A model generated the notes under the pieces. The model was not told where the DNA came from. It searched no databases and worked only from the letters and a program-made list of their open reading frames with translations. From NCBI RefSeq assembly GCF_006517235.1, contig NZ_CP041188.1, forward strand, positions 806,001 to 870,000: a stretch of 64,000 bases of DNA. Reading direction: 5' to 3'. This stretch comes from Pseudarthrobacter sp. NIBRBAC000502772. GTDB taxonomy: Bacteria > Actinomycetota > Actinomycetes > Actinomycetales > Micrococcaceae. This document shows, in pieces, positions 25,076 through 34,471 of this stretch (the first letter of the stretch is position 1; the number at the start of each line of letters is the position of its first letter). The translations under genes and the position numbers were made by a program.

Positions 25076-25555
25076 TCACGGCTGACCCAGCGCTGCCCAG
25101 GCAACGCTGAGCGCGACCAGTGCGGCCAGCGACAGCCAGGTGCGGTGGATGTTCCACCGGGTCCACCGGCGTTCGAACGATTTTCTGGCGGCCGCGGCAT
25201 CTCCAGACGCGGCCGCCAGGTCCAGTGCGTTATTCAAGGGGATGTTCGCGGCGAACGTGATGGCCAGCGTGGCCGTGTAGCAGGTCAGGGAAACAGAGAG
25301 GGGGAGTGTGCTGGCAAGCCCGTTGGCCCATGAGAACGCTGCCGAGCCCGCCAAGGAGAGGAAGGCGCCGACGAAACTCAGCGCGAACACCGGATTCTGG
25401 ATGGCGGTATTGATCCGGGACATGGCACTGACAAAAGTCGCATCATCGGTGGCGCGCAGCCCCGGCATCACCGAGCAGGCGTAGGAGTAATAGAGCCCCC
25501 CGATCCCGGCCAGGGCTACGGTCGCGGCGGTCATGAGCAGGGTGATGACTTCCAT
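25076..25555 (-). CDS. DUF1772 (anthrone-oxygenase-like) membrane protein
   Basis: A 159-aa protein with four membrane helices (about aa 5-25, 52-72, 84-104 and 136-156), matching the DUF1772 layout: a first helix with GIGGLYYSYACSVMPGL and a conserved IPLNNAL segment. The ATG complement at 25553-25555 is preferred over the much longer frame. It is divergent from clpC. The family includes fungal anthrone oxygenases, but bacterial members are uncharacterised. Confidence 0.8.
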   Translation of the reverse strand: MEVITLLMTAATVALAGIGGLYYSYACSVMPGLRATDDATFVSAMSRINTAIQNPVFALSFVGAFLSLAGSAAFSWANGLASTLPLSVSLTCYTATLAITFAANIPLNNALDLAAASGDAAAARKSFERRWTRWNIHRTWLSLAALVALSVAWAALGQP

Positions 25556-25708
25556 GACGTTCTCCTTGCTTGAGGTTCTTGCATTGATCCAAGCGGTGCA
25601 GGGTGACGGGAGGTTGAACACGTCATGTTTCCCCTGTGGCGAACACGCTCCCCAAGTGGGGGTCCGCCACGTAGCATCAAAGTACGTCGTAGCTAGGAGT
25701 GTGGCGAA

Positions 25709-28201
25709 ATGTTTGAGCGATTTACGGACCGTGCCCGTCGCGTAGTTGTGCTTGCCCAAGAAGAGGCACGCATGCTGAACCACAATTACATTGGTACCGA
25801 ACACATCCTCTTGGGTCTGATCCATGAAGGTGAGGGCGTTGCCGCCAAAGCTCTTGAGTCCTTGAGCATTTCGCTCGACGGCGTGCGCGAGCAGGTACAG
25901 GAGATCATCGGCCAGGGCCAGCAGGCCCCGTCCGGCCACATCCCCTTCACCCCGCGCGCCAAGAAGGTGCTGGAACTTTCCCTGCGGGAAGCCTTGCAGC
26001 TGGGCCACAACTACATCGGCACGGAGCACATCCTGCTGGGCCTCATCCGCGAGGGTGAAGGCGTTGCCGCCCAGGTGCTGGTCAAGCTCGGCGCAGACCT
26101 TAACCGCGTCCGCCAGCAGGTCATCCAGCTCCTCTCCGGCTATCAGGGCAAGGAGACTACCGGCGCCGGCGTCGGTCCGGGCCAGCCCGAAGGCACTCCC
26201 GCCGGTTCCGTGGTCCTGGACCAGTTCGGCCGCAACCTCACCCAGGCTGCGCGCGAGAACAAGCTGGACCCGGTGATCGGACGCGAGTCCGAGATGGAAC
26301 GCGTTATGCAGGTCCTTTCGCGCCGCACCAAGAACAACCCTGTCCTGATCGGTGAGCCCGGCGTCGGCAAGACCGCCGTCGTCGAAGGCCTCGCCCAGGC
26401 GATTGTCCGCGGCGACGTTCCGGAAACCATCAAGGACAAGCAGCTGTACACCCTGGACCTCGGTTCACTGGTGGCCGGCTCCCGGTACCGCGGTGACTTC
26501 GAAGAGCGCCTGAAGAAGGTCCTCAAGGAAATCCGCACCCGCGGGGACATCATCCTCTTCATCGACGAGATCCACACGCTTGTGGGTGCCGGCGCTGCTG
26601 AAGGTGCCATCGATGCTGCGTCCATCCTGAAGCCCATGCTGGCCCGCGGTGAACTGCAGACCATCGGTGCCACCACCCTGGATGAGTACCGCAAGCACAT
26701 CGAGAAGGATGCCGCACTCGAGCGCCGCTTCCAGCCGATCCAGGTCAAGGAGCCCTCCGTCGCGCACGCGATCGAGATCCTCAAGGGCCTGCGCGACCGC
26801 TACGAGGCGCACCACCGCGTCACCATCACCGACGGCGCCCTCGCCTCGGCCGCGAACCTCGCCGAGCGCTACATCTCGGACCGCTTCCTGCCGGACAAGG
26901 CCATCGACCTGATCGATGAAGCCGGTGCCCGGTTGCGTATCCGCCGGATGACCGCTCCGCCGGAGCTGAAGGCCATGGATGAGCGGATCGCCAAGCTGAA
27001 GATGGAGAAGGAATCCGCCATCGACGCGCAGGACTTCGAAGGCGCCGCTGCGCTTCGGGACAAGGAGCAGAAACTCATTACCGAGCGCTCCGAGAAGGAA
27101 CGCCACTGGAAGTCCGGCGGCATGGATGACATCTCCGAGGTGGATGAGGATCTCATCGCCGAGGTATTGGCCAACTCCACCGGCATCCCGGTCTTCAAGC
27201 TGACCGAGGAAGAGTCCACGCGCCTGCTGAAGATGGAAGACGAACTGCACAAGCGTGTGGTGGGCCAGAACGAGGCCATCAGGTCCCTGTCCCAGGCAAT
27301 CCGCCGTACCCGTGCAGGCCTGAAGGACCCCAAGCGTCCGGGCGGCTCGTTCATCTTCGCCGGCCCCACCGGCGTCGGCAAGACCGAGCTCGCCAAGGCC
27401 CTGGCCGAATTCCTGTTCGGTGACGAGGACGCCCTCATCACGCTGGATATGTCCGAGTACTCGGAGAAGCACACTGTTTCACGGCTCTTCGGGGCCCCTC
27501 CAGGCTATGTCGGCTACGAAGAAGGTGGCCAGCTCACCGAGAAGGTCCGCCGCCGTCCGTTCTCCGTGGTCCTGTTCGACGAAGTGGAGAAGGCGCACGC
27601 CGACCTCTTCAACTCACTCCTGCAGATCCTGGAAGACGGCCGCCTGACCGACTCCCAGGGCCGCGTAGTGGACTTCAAGAACACCGTGATCATCATGACC
27701 ACAAACCTGGGCACCCGGGACATCTCCAAGAGCGTTGCCACTGGCTTCCAGTCCGGCACAGACACGCAGACCGGCTACAACCGGATGCGCGCCCGTGTGA
27801 CGGAAGAGCTCAAGCAGCACTTCCGTCCGGAGTTCCTGAACCGTGTGGATGACGTTGTGGTGTTCCCGCAGCTCACCCAGGACGAGATCATCGAGATCGT
27901 GGACATGTTCGTTGGGCGCCTGGAGAAGCGCCTCAAGGACAAGGACATGGGCATCGAGCTCACCACCGCTGCCAAGGTGCTCCTGGCGACCCGCGGCTAC
28001 GATCCCGCCATGGGTGCCCGGCCGCTGCGCCGCACCATCCAGCGCGAGATCGAGGACCAGCTCTCCGAAAAGATCCTGTTCGGCGAGCTCCACGCCGGCG
28101 ACATCGTTGTAGTGGACGTGGATGGCGAAGGCGACGACGCCAAATTCACGTTCGCCGGCAACGCCAAGCCGCTCATCCCGGAGATCGCCCCCAGCGTCTA
28201 A
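25709..28201 (+). CDS. clpC: ATP-dependent Clp protease ATPase subunit ClpC
   Basis: An 830-aa Hsp100 unfoldase that feeds ClpP. Two N-terminal Clp_N repeats (aa 1-140, each with [13 protein letters not shown]), first AAA+ module with Walker A GEPGVGKT, a UVR-type middle motif ([20 protein letters not shown]), and a second AAA+ module with [14 protein letters not shown]. An AGGAG lies upstream of the ATG. Expected length; no oddities. Followed by a strong terminator. Essential in related actinobacteria. Confidence 0.97.
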   Translation: MFERFTDRARRVVVLAQEEARMLNHNYIGTEHILLGLIHEGEGVAAKALESLSISLDGVREQVQEIIGQGQQAPSGHIPFTPRAKKVLELSLREALQLGHNYIGTEHILLGLIREGEGVAAQVLVKLGADLNRVRQQVIQLLSGYQGKETTGAGVGPGQPEGTPAGSVVLDQFGRNLTQAARENKLDPVIGRESEMERVMQVLSRRTKNNPVLIGEPGVGKTAVVEGLAQAIVRGDVPETIKDKQLYTLDLGSLVAGSRYRGDFEERLKKVLKEIRTRGDIILFIDEIHTLVGAGAAEGAIDAASILKPMLARGELQTIGATTLDEYRKHIEKDAALERRFQPIQVKEPSVAHAIEILKGLRDRYEAHHRVTITDGALASAANLAERYISDRFLPDKAIDLIDEAGARLRIRRMTAPPELKAMDERIAKLKMEKESAIDAQDFEGAAALRDKEQKLITERSEKERHWKSGGMDDISEVDEDLIAEVLANSTGIPVFKLTEEESTRLLKMEDELHKRVVGQNEAIRSLSQAIRRTRAGLKDPKRPGGSFIFAGPTGVGKTELAKALAEFLFGDEDALITLDMSEYSEKHTVSRLFGAPPGYVGYEEGGQLTEKVRRRPFSVVLFDEVEKAHADLFNSLLQILEDGRLTDSQGRVVDFKNTVIIMTTNLGTRDISKSVATGFQSGTDTQTGYNRMRARVTEELKQHFRPEFLNRVDDVVVFPQLTQDEIIEIVDMFVGRLEKRLKDKDMGIELTTAAKVLLATRGYDPAMGARPLRRTIQREIEDQLSEKILFGELHAGDIVVVDVDGEGDDAKFTFAGNAKPLIPEIAPSV

Positions 28202-28212
28202 GGCAAGACAGC

Positions 28213-28254
28213 AAAGGCCCCGCCCGCTCCGTAAAAGGAGCAGGCGGGGCCTTT
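28213..28254 (+). terminator. Intrinsic terminator of clpC
   Basis: A long GC stem: AAAGGCCCCGCC at 28213 pairs with GGCGGGGCCTTT at 28243-28254, and inner GCTCC pairs with GGAGC around a GTAAAA loop, with one unpaired base. It lies 12 bp after the clpC stop. Confidence 0.88.
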
Positions 28255-28323
28255 GTGCGGTGGCGCGCCCCCAACATAGCCGGGCCGCCCGACCCAGCGT
28301 GGCGGCCACCGTAGGATTGTGGG

Positions 28324-28839
28324 GTGACCGATTCTGACTCCTTCCATATCCGTTCTGCACGTACCACTGACGTGGCCGCCATCAAGCGCCTTGTGGCGCC
28401 GTTGGCTGAGCAGCGGATCCTGATGGCGAAAGAAACGGTTGCCTATTACGAGAGCCTCCAGGAGTTCCGGATCGCAGAAGCCGACGACGGCGAAGTCATC
28501 GGCTGCGGCGCCCTGCACGTTATGTGGGAGGATCTCGCCGAAGTCCGCACACTGGCCGCATCGGACGCGTGGCGCGGCAAGGGTGTAGGGCACGTGCTGG
28601 TTGAAAGCCTGCTGGCCGAGGCCCGTGAACTGGGCGTGGCCCGGGTCTTCTGCCTCACGTTCGAGGTGGATTTTTTCAAGCGCCACGGCTTCGAGGTCAT
28701 GGCCGACCAGACGGCGGTGGACCCGGTGGTCTACTCCGAGCTGCTGCGTTCCCATGACGAAGGCGTTGCCGAGTTCCTGGACCTGGCGCGGGTCAAGCCC
28801 AACACCCTGGGCAACACCCGCATGATCAAGACCCTCTAG
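28324..28839 (+). CDS. argA: Amino-acid N-acetyltransferase (actinobacterial ArgA type)
   Basis: A 171-aa GNAT enzyme expected to acetylate glutamate with acetyl-CoA, the first step of arginine synthesis. It closely resembles M. tuberculosis Rv2747 as I recall that sequence: IRSARTTDVAAIKRLV, GCGALHVMWEDLAEVRT, the acetyl-CoA loop WRGKGVGHVLVE, FFKRHGFE, and the C-terminal VAEFLDLARVKPNTLGN. GTG start. A stand-alone gene, not near other arg genes. Confidence 0.88.
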   Translation: MTDSDSFHIRSARTTDVAAIKRLVAPLAEQRILMAKETVAYYESLQEFRIAEADDGEVIGCGALHVMWEDLAEVRTLAASDAWRGKGVGHVLVESLLAEARELGVARVFCLTFEVDFFKRHGFEVMADQTAVDPVVYSELLRSHDEGVAEFLDLARVKPNTLGNTRMIKTL

Positions 28840-28889
28840 GCACCCCCAATCACCCTGCCGCGGGCAACCGCGGGAAGAAGTTACCCTGT

Positions 28890-28909
28890 GACATAAATAG
28901 CTTTATGTC
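28890..28909. promoter_or_regulatory. 20-bp palindrome upstream of dhaKLM
   Basis: GACATAAA (28890-28897) and TTTATGTC (28902-28909) are exact complements around TAGC. The site is AT-rich in a GC-rich region and about 175 bp before dhaK. It looks like an operator. No regulator gene adjoins the operon, so the protein that would bind is unknown. Confidence 0.55.
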
Positions 28910-28952
28910 GAATTGATGGATAAACTGACAGGGTTGCAGTGTGGGGCCTGCC

Positions 28953-28984
28953 GTAAGGGACAGTCATTGGGGGCTGTCCCTTAC
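28953..28984 (+). terminator. Strong hairpin between argA and dhaK
   Basis: A perfect 11-bp stem GTAAGGGACAG / CTGTCCCTTAC with a 10-base loop, starting 114 bp after argA. No T-run. It may terminate argA, or form part of a leader structure for dhaKLM, since it lies downstream of the palindrome at 28890. Confidence 0.5.
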
Positions 28985-29082
28985 CGCTTCCGCCGCATCG
29001 TCGCAGGCTACCGGACTTCAGGCGCCGGTAGTAGGGTCAAAGTGCATCCTCCAGGACGCACCCACACCCCAGGAGTTCTGCC

Positions 29083-30084
29083 ATGAAAAAGCTCATCAAT
29101 GATCCCCGTTCCGTGGTTGACGAATCCGTCGAGGGATTCGGTCTGGCCCACGCGGGACTGGTCACCGTCACCGCCGATCCGAAGTACGTCACGCGCAAAG
29201 ACGCGCCGGTGGCAGGGAAGGTCGGACTAGTTTCCGGCGGGGGAAGCGGCCACGAGCCGCTCCACGCCGGGTTTGTCGGGCTGGGAATGCTCGACGCCGC
29301 CGTGCCGGGGGCGGTGTTCACCTCGCCGACGCCGGACCAGATTCTTCCGGCGACGCTCGCCGTTAACTCGGGTGCCGGCGTCGTCCATATCGTGAAGAAC
29401 TACACCGGCGACGTCCTGAACTTTGAGACCGCAGCGGAGCTGGCGCAGGCCGAAGGTGTGGACATCCGCACGGTCCTGGTCAATGACGACGTCGCGGTGG
29501 AGGACTCCCTGTATACGGCAGGCCGCCGCGGAGTGGGCGGCACCGTTCTGGTGGAGAAAATCGCCGGCGCCGCGGCTGAGCGGGGCGATAGCCTCGATGC
29601 CGTGGCCGCGATCGGTGACCGCGTCAACAGCAACGTCCGCACCATGGGGGTTGCGCTGACCGCGTGCACAGTACCGCATGCGGGAACGCCCAGTTTCGAC
29701 CTGGCGGATGATGAGATCGAGATCGGCATCGGCATCCATGGCGAGCCCGGCCGGCACAGAATACCGATGGAGAACGCTGACGGCATCACCGACCGCCTGC
29801 TGGACCCGGTCCTCAGCGACCTGGGCATCACCGGCGGCGAAAAAGTACTGCTGTTCGTCAACGGCATGGGCGGAACCCCCCTGAGCGAGCTGTACATCGT
29901 CTACCGCCGCGCTGCCCAGGTGATCGCAGAACGGGGAGCCGCCGTCGAACGCTCGCTGGTGGGGAACTACATCACGTCCCTGGAAATGCAGGGCTGCTCC
30001 ATCTCGGTGCTCCGGCTCGACGATGAACTGACGCAGCTGTGGGACGCTCCGGTGCACACTGCAGCCCTGCGTTGGGGCGTGTAA
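29083..30084 (+). CDS. dhaK: Dihydroxyacetone kinase subunit DhaK
   Basis: A 333-aa substrate-binding subunit. It has the [16 protein letters not shown] segment (about aa 51-66) and the IGIHGEPGR motif with the His (~219) that binds dihydroxyacetone covalently. AGGAG is at good spacing from the ATG. It is followed two bases later by dhaL and then dhaM. Together they phosphorylate dihydroxyacetone, a glycerol breakdown product, with phosphate from the PTS. Confidence 0.96.
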   Translation: MKKLINDPRSVVDESVEGFGLAHAGLVTVTADPKYVTRKDAPVAGKVGLVSGGGSGHEPLHAGFVGLGMLDAAVPGAVFTSPTPDQILPATLAVNSGAGVVHIVKNYTGDVLNFETAAELAQAEGVDIRTVLVNDDVAVEDSLYTAGRRGVGGTVLVEKIAGAAAERGDSLDAVAAIGDRVNSNVRTMGVALTACTVPHAGTPSFDLADDEIEIGIGIHGEPGRHRIPMENADGITDRLLDPVLSDLGITGGEKVLLFVNGMGGTPLSELYIVYRRAAQVIAERGAAVERSLVGNYITSLEMQGCSISVLRLDDELTQLWDAPVHTAALRWGV

Positions 30085-30086
30085 CC

Positions 30087-30719
30087 GTGGTGCTGGACGT
30101 GACGTGGGCCGTCAGATGGCTGACTCTCTGCGCCCAGGCCATGGCGGAAAACCGGGTGTGGCTCATCGAACTCGACCGTGCGATCGGGGACTCGGATCAC
30201 GGCGAGAACATGGACCGCGGTTTCCAGGCCGTGCTGGAGAAACTGGCCGAAGCGCGGCCGGAGACCCCCGGTGCCGCCCTGAAACTGACTGCGATGACCT
30301 TGATGTCCAAGGTGGGCGGCGCCGCAGGTCCCTTGTACGGAACCGCGTTCCTGCGCGCCTCCACCGCGTTGGGCGACGCCGCCGAGATTGATCCGGGGCG
30401 CCTTGCCGATGCGCTTGTGGCTGCCCGTGACGGGATCGTGGCCAGGGGCAAGGCCGAGTCCGGCGACAAGACCATGGTTGATGCCTGGACCCCCGCCGCG
30501 GAGGCGGCGCAGGCCGCCGCGGCGGACGGCGCAGGCACCGTCCTTGGAGTTCTGGTCGCAGCCGCTGAGGCGGCTGAGGCCGGCGCCGTGGCCACCGAGC
30601 CCCTGGTCGCCCGCAAGGGCCGCGCCAGTTATCTGGGGGAGCGGAGCGCGGGCCACCGCGATCCGGGGGCCGCCTCCAGCGCTCTTATACTGCGGGCCGC
30701 CGTGGGGGCCGCAGCGTGA
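30087..30719 (+). CDS. dhaL: Dihydroxyacetone kinase ADP-binding subunit DhaL
   Basis: A 210-aa subunit that holds ADP as a cofactor and is rephosphorylated by DhaM. The metal/nucleotide motif GDSDHGENMDRGF is present near aa 31-43, and the GKAESGDKTMVDAW segment follows. GTG at 30087 lies two bases after the dhaK stop; the open frame upstream is inside dhaK. Its stop overlaps the dhaM start. Confidence 0.94.
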   Translation: MVLDVTWAVRWLTLCAQAMAENRVWLIELDRAIGDSDHGENMDRGFQAVLEKLAEARPETPGAALKLTAMTLMSKVGGAAGPLYGTAFLRASTALGDAAEIDPGRLADALVAARDGIVARGKAESGDKTMVDAWTPAAEAAQAAAADGAGTVLGVLVAAAEAAEAGAVATEPLVARKGRASYLGERSAGHRDPGAASSALILRAAVGAAA

Positions 30720-31423
30720 CGGTGCGCCTGGTGGTGGTGTCCCATAGCGAAAAAATAGCCGACGGCGCCGTGGAGCTTGCCGCCCAGATGGCGCCCGACG
30801 TCGTCATCCTCGCCGCCGGGGGCACCGCCGACGGCAGGATCGGAACGAGCCTGGAAAAAGTCATGTCTGCCCTGGACAAGGCGGCCGGCGGCGATGGCGT
30901 GGTGGTCCTGACGGACTTGGGATCTGCAGTGATGACGGCGGAATCGGCCCTGGAGCTCGTGGAGGAGCCGGCCGGTGTGCTCCTGGCGGACGCGCCCCTG
31001 GTGGAAGGCCTCGTGGCTGCTGCCGTGGCCGCACAGGGCGGCGCCGACGTCAAGGCAGTCAAACGTGCCGCCGAAGCGGTCTACGGATTGGGCCCGGAAG
31101 TGGCGGCTGCTTCGCGGGTGCTCGCCGAAAGCACCGTGGCTGAAGGGTCCGTCACCGGTTCAGGGCCGGACTTCACCGGAGACTTCGAACTGGTGAATGA
31201 GGCCGGCATGCACGCCCGTCCGGCCGCCAAGATCGCGGGCGGTCTGGCGTCCCTCAACGCCAAGGTCACGGTCAACGGGGTGGATGGCGCGTCAATGACA
31301 TCCCTGATGACCCTGGCGGCAGGCAAGGGATCCTTGCTCCATATCGAAGCTTGGGGGCCCGACGCCGAGCGTGCCCTGAACTACGTCGGCGGCCTGGTGC
31401 AGGCAGGCTTCGGCGAGCCGTAG
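30716..31423 (+). CDS. dhaM: PTS-dependent dihydroxyacetone kinase phosphotransferase DhaM (EIIA-HPr)
   Basis: A 235-aa protein passing phosphate from the PTS to DhaL-ADP. It has a mannose-type EIIA domain with active His10 (VVVSHSEKIADG) and a C-terminal HPr domain with His ~166 (NEAGMHARPAAKIA). The EI domain found in E. coli DhaM is missing, so phosphate must come from a separate EI. GTG start overlaps the dhaL stop (GTGA). Confidence 0.93.
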   Translation: MTVRLVVVSHSEKIADGAVELAAQMAPDVVILAAGGTADGRIGTSLEKVMSALDKAAGGDGVVVLTDLGSAVMTAESALELVEEPAGVLLADAPLVEGLVAAAVAAQGGADVKAVKRAAEAVYGLGPEVAAASRVLAESTVAEGSVTGSGPDFTGDFELVNEAGMHARPAAKIAGGLASLNAKVTVNGVDGASMTSLMTLAAGKGSLLHIEAWGPDAERALNYVGGLVQAGFGEP

Positions 31424-31440
31424 GCCGTGGCATGAGTTGC

Positions 31441-31734
31441 CTATTTGACCTGGCTGTTGCGGCCCAGACTAAAGGACCGCTTGTCCACGAGCAGGTACGT
31501 GCCGGCTCCCATCAGCAGGAAACCGCCGACGCCGACCGCGATGATCTGCGTGCTGACCCCGGCAATGAGCAACACCAGCCCGAGCAGGCATGCGATGGCA
31601 CCGAGGTAGATACGGCGCCCAAACCTGAGGCCCACGGAGCCGGTCGAGAGTTCCTCGGCGAGCCTCGGATCCTCTGCGGCCAGGCCAGATTCCAGCTCCT
31701 CGAGCTGTTTCCGCTCCCTATCTGAAAGTGGCAT
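31441..31734 (-). CDS. DUF3040 membrane protein
   Basis: A 97-aa protein starting MPLSDRERKQLEELE, the typical start of DUF3040 proteins, with two membrane helices (about aa 43-60 and 64-82) and a short basic tail. The ATG at 31734 is chosen over a longer frame because it gives the family N-terminus. Convergent with dhaM. Function unknown; widespread in actinobacteria. Confidence 0.88.
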   Translation of the reverse strand: MPLSDRERKQLEELESGLAAEDPRLAEELSTGSVGLRFGRRIYLGAIACLLGLVLLIAGVSTQIIAVGVGGFLLMGAGTYLLVDKRSFSLGRNSQVK

Positions 31735-31866
31735 CCTTACCCCTTTCCGGCGGGGAACCTGTGCTAAATCCAACGTTGCCGATGCTGGTAATACAGACCG
31801 TAGAAGTGTCCTGAGTGGAAGTCAAGGGCGGGTTTGGCGGGGCTTATTTGCCGCCAGCGAGGGCGG

Positions 31867-32361
31867 TCAAACGGCTTGTCGCAGTCCCTCGGCGTCGAGA
31901 ATCACCGAAGCCGTGACGAACCTCCCGCAATGCTCACCGTAGGGATAGGCGCCGCGGGGCCGGAAATCCAGGGTGCGCACAGGGAGGGCCGATCCGACGG
32001 GAGAAGTACCCGTGGCGGTCAGCGCCATCGGGGCTTCCGTGAGGGACTCGAGCATCAGCATCCCGATCATGGTCCCGTCCGGGGAAGCGGTGGCGGAGCA
32101 GGCGCCGTCTGGTGTGCAGCCCTGGTCAATCGAGGCAGTGCCGGGAGAAAGTTCGACGGGGGCTTCCTTGCAGACGCCGTCCTGGCAGGCCTTGAGCCGC
32201 AACGATCCCACGTGCGCCACGTACTCCCGGGCCACGGTCACCGAGACCACTGACGCCTGGGCAATCATCGGGCACGGCGGCGGGACGGGGTAGTAGTAGT
32301 AGCAACCGGAGGTGAGAACCGCCGTCGTCATCAGTGCCAGAAGTACACCGGGCTTGCCCAT
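31867..32361 (-). CDS. Putative lipoprotein, Micrococcaceae-type hypothetical
   Basis: A 164-aa protein with a signal peptide and lipobox LTSGC (Cys20), directly followed by YYYYPVPPPC. The mature part contains several Cys and short beta-rich segments. I do not recognise a domain. Same strand as the two DUF3592 genes upstream of it; the 36-bp gap suggests possible co-transcription. Confidence 0.7.
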   Translation of the reverse strand: MGKPGVLLALMTTAVLTSGCYYYYPVPPPCPMIAQASVVSVTVAREYVAHVGSLRLKACQDGVCKEAPVELSPGTASIDQGCTPDGACSATASPDGTMIGMLMLESLTEAPMALTATGTSPVGSALPVRTLDFRPRGAYPYGEHCGRFVTASVILDAEGLRQAV

Positions 32362-32397
32362 ACTTCAGCGTAAATCCGGAGCCGGAAGCCGGCACTG

Positions 32398-32829
32398 CTA
32401 CCAGGAAATTGATGCAAACATTGTTATGGCTGTTGCGCCGAAGATCACCATAATGAGACCCGTCGCCATCCGGCCCTTGGCAACAACAAAGACCGGCAGC
32501 GTGGATGCGGCGGGATTGGCCGGGTTGTAGACCACCGGGATGTGGGTGCCGATGATCGCCTGGTCCTGGCTGTAGATATCGGACTGCCCCAGCCAGCGCT
32601 TGCCGCCGGCGTCCGCGAATTCATACGACGGTGCAAACCGGTTCCGGCCGTTGCTCGCGGGTCCGTCCGTGCCGTGGAGGTTTCCCGTGACGGTGGCAGA
32701 AGCCCTCTGCCACCCCGCCATGGAACGTTTCCGGCGGAGGGACGCGGCCAGGGACAGCCCCATCAGGATCAGGCCCGCAGCAAGGAAAAGCCCGGGCAGT
32801 ACGACGAACAGCAGTTTCAGGGAGTCCAC
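32398..32829 (-). CDS. DUF3592 membrane protein (copy 1)
   Basis: A 143-aa protein with an N-terminal membrane helix (about aa 8-30), a soluble beta-rich domain (ASATVTGN, then YEFADAGGKRWLG and IPVVYNPANPA), and a C-terminal helix (about 118-140). This is the DUF3592 layout. GTG start. It is a paralogue of the next gene upstream with the same length and motif spacing. Function unknown. Confidence 0.83.
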   Translation of the reverse strand: MDSLKLLFVVLPGLFLAAGLILMGLSLAASLRRKRSMAGWQRASATVTGNLHGTDGPASNGRNRFAPSYEFADAGGKRWLGQSDIYSQDQAIIGTHIPVVYNPANPAASTLPVFVVAKGRMATGLIMVIFGATAITMFASISW

Positions 32830-32832
32830 GGT

Positions 32833-33264
32833 TCAGCCCAGCGGGAAGGCGCCGGCGGCCCAGAACAGCAGCAGCGCGAAGAATGCGAAGACCGGCATCA
32901 GGCACCCGATCACCATCTTGGATTCGGACGCCACCTGGAACGACTGGGTGGGATTCGCGGGGTTGTAGGCCACTTCCAGGGGCGATCCCGGTACCTGCTG
33001 GTTGGCGTACGAGACCTCGGATTCGCCCGCATACAGGGTCCCGTTGGGGTCGGTGAACTGGTAGGTGGGGTAGAAGCGCCGGCTCCGCGTTGAGCCGCCT
33101 CCGCCATGTGTCCAGCCCGCCACGTTGCCGGTGACGGTCGCCTGGACCTTTGGCCAGCCGGCGATCAGTTTTTCCTGCCGCTTGGTTTTCTGCAGTGCAC
33201 GGACCAGTGCAAAAATGACGCCCGCAACAAACAGCGCCCAGATGACGTACAGCACGATTCTCAT
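32833..33264 (-). CDS. DUF3592 membrane protein (copy 2)
   Basis: A 143-aa protein equal in length to its neighbour, with matching features: N-terminal helix, VQATVTGN, YQFTDPNGTLYAGES, LEVAYNPANPTQS and a C-terminal helix. The two stand three bases apart, the mark of a tandem duplication kept in one transcript. ATG start. Confidence 0.83.
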   Translation of the reverse strand: MRIVLYVIWALFVAGVIFALVRALQKTKRQEKLIAGWPKVQATVTGNVAGWTHGGGGSTRSRRFYPTYQFTDPNGTLYAGESEVSYANQQVPGSPLEVAYNPANPTQSFQVASESKMVIGCLMPVFAFFALLLFWAAGAFPLG

Positions 33265-33329
33265 GAATTTCCCCCGGTTTGAGTCACCAGAAAGTATGCC
33301 ATCCGTGCGCGGGCCACCCTAAAGGGGCC

Positions 33330-34319
33330 TCAGGCTGGCAGCCGGTAACCACCCTGGTGCAGCTCGGCCAGCCCGTCGCCGAGGAGGCCGGCAATGGCAC
33401 GTTCGAGCTGTTCCGGCGCGGAGTTCAGGCGGTGCAGCGCGGACAGCGGCACGCCGATTCCGTCCGCCGCGAAGCCCAAGTCAGCAGGCTCCCGGTGGAA
33501 CATTTCCGCCGGCACCGGTGCGTCCGCAAGCCGCAGTACAGCCATCACGGCACCCCGGACCTGCCGGTCAGTTCCGTGCCACGCCTGTCCTTTGGGAACG
33601 TACGACGGCGGCGGCTCGCCGGCTGCCAGCCACGCACAGGCGTCCCGCACCGGGCAGTCCGCGCACTTGGGCGCCCGCGCCGTGCACACCAGCGCCCCCA
33701 GTTCCATAACCGCAGCATTCCAGTGCACGGAGGTCCCGACGTCGTTCGGCAGCAGTTCCGCCGCGAGCCGCATCTCCGCAGCGTTCAGCGATGGTGAGGG
33801 GAGCGCGACACCGGATACCAGGCGGGCGTGCACACGCCGGATGTTCGTGTCCACCACAGTCTCCCGGCGTCCGAAGGCAAAGGCGGCAACGGCCGCGGCC
33901 GTGTAGCCGCCCACCCCGGGCAGGGCCAGCAGCTCCGTGTAGTTGCCGGGGACCCTCCCGCCGTGGTCGCTGACGATGGCAGCGGCGGCTGCGTGCAGGC
34001 GGAGTGCCCGGCGGGGGTAGCCGAGCCTGCCCCAGGAGCGGACGGCTTCCCCTGCAGGCTCGCCGGCGAGGGCGGCGGGGGTGGGCCAGCGCTCAAGCCA
34101 TTCCCGCCAGACAGGCAGCACCCGCACCACAGGGGTCTGCTGCAGCATGATCTCGCTGACCAGGACTCCCCACGGTGAGCAGTGACGTTCGCGCCAGGGC
34201 AAGTCCCTCGCCGTCTCAGCGAACCAGCCGGTGATCCGGCGGTGCAGCGCGGCGAGCTGGTCGGGGCGGAGGTCATCCGTGCCGAACGGGGCCGTAACGG
34301 GGGCGCGGTCCGCGCGCAT
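33330..34319 (-). CDS. mutY: A/G-specific adenine glycosylase MutY
   Basis: A 329-aa DNA repair glycosylase that removes adenine opposite 8-oxoguanine. It has the HhH-GPD fold with SEIMLQQTPVVRV, the helix-hairpin-helix LPGVGGYTAAAVAAFAFG with catalytic Asp in VVDTNIRRV, and the [4Fe-4S] cluster motif C-x6-C-x2-C-x5-C (CTARAPKCADCPVRDAC). The C-terminal domain is short. The start is uncertain: ATG at 34319 has no clear ribosome site, and a TTG at 34397 is also open. Confidence 0.93.
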   Translation of the reverse strand: MRADRAPVTAPFGTDDLRPDQLAALHRRITGWFAETARDLPWRERHCSPWGVLVSEIMLQQTPVVRVLPVWREWLERWPTPAALAGEPAGEAVRSWGRLGYPRRALRLHAAAAAIVSDHGGRVPGNYTELLALPGVGGYTAAAVAAFAFGRRETVVDTNIRRVHARLVSGVALPSPSLNAAEMRLAAELLPNDVGTSVHWNAAVMELGALVCTARAPKCADCPVRDACAWLAAGEPPPSYVPKGQAWHGTDRQVRGAVMAVLRLADAPVPAEMFHREPADLGFAADGIGVPLSALHRLNSAPEQLERAIAGLLGDGLAELHQGGYRLPA

Positions 34320-34471
34320 GGCTGGGGAAAGGGTTGTAGCGTCGATCCCAACACTGTAGTGGATTCCCGGGAGCCCGAGCGAAGATGCCGCGGACAAACT
34401 GTGACCTAGCGTTGGCCGGGGGACCGGCGTGGTGGAACGGCAGAATCCGGTGGGTTCTCTAGCCTAGAAGG

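Noticed and set aside
25621..25708. A ClgR-type operator before clpC
   Set aside because: GCGAACACGC has the inverse half-site order and wrong spacing for the known ClgR pattern.
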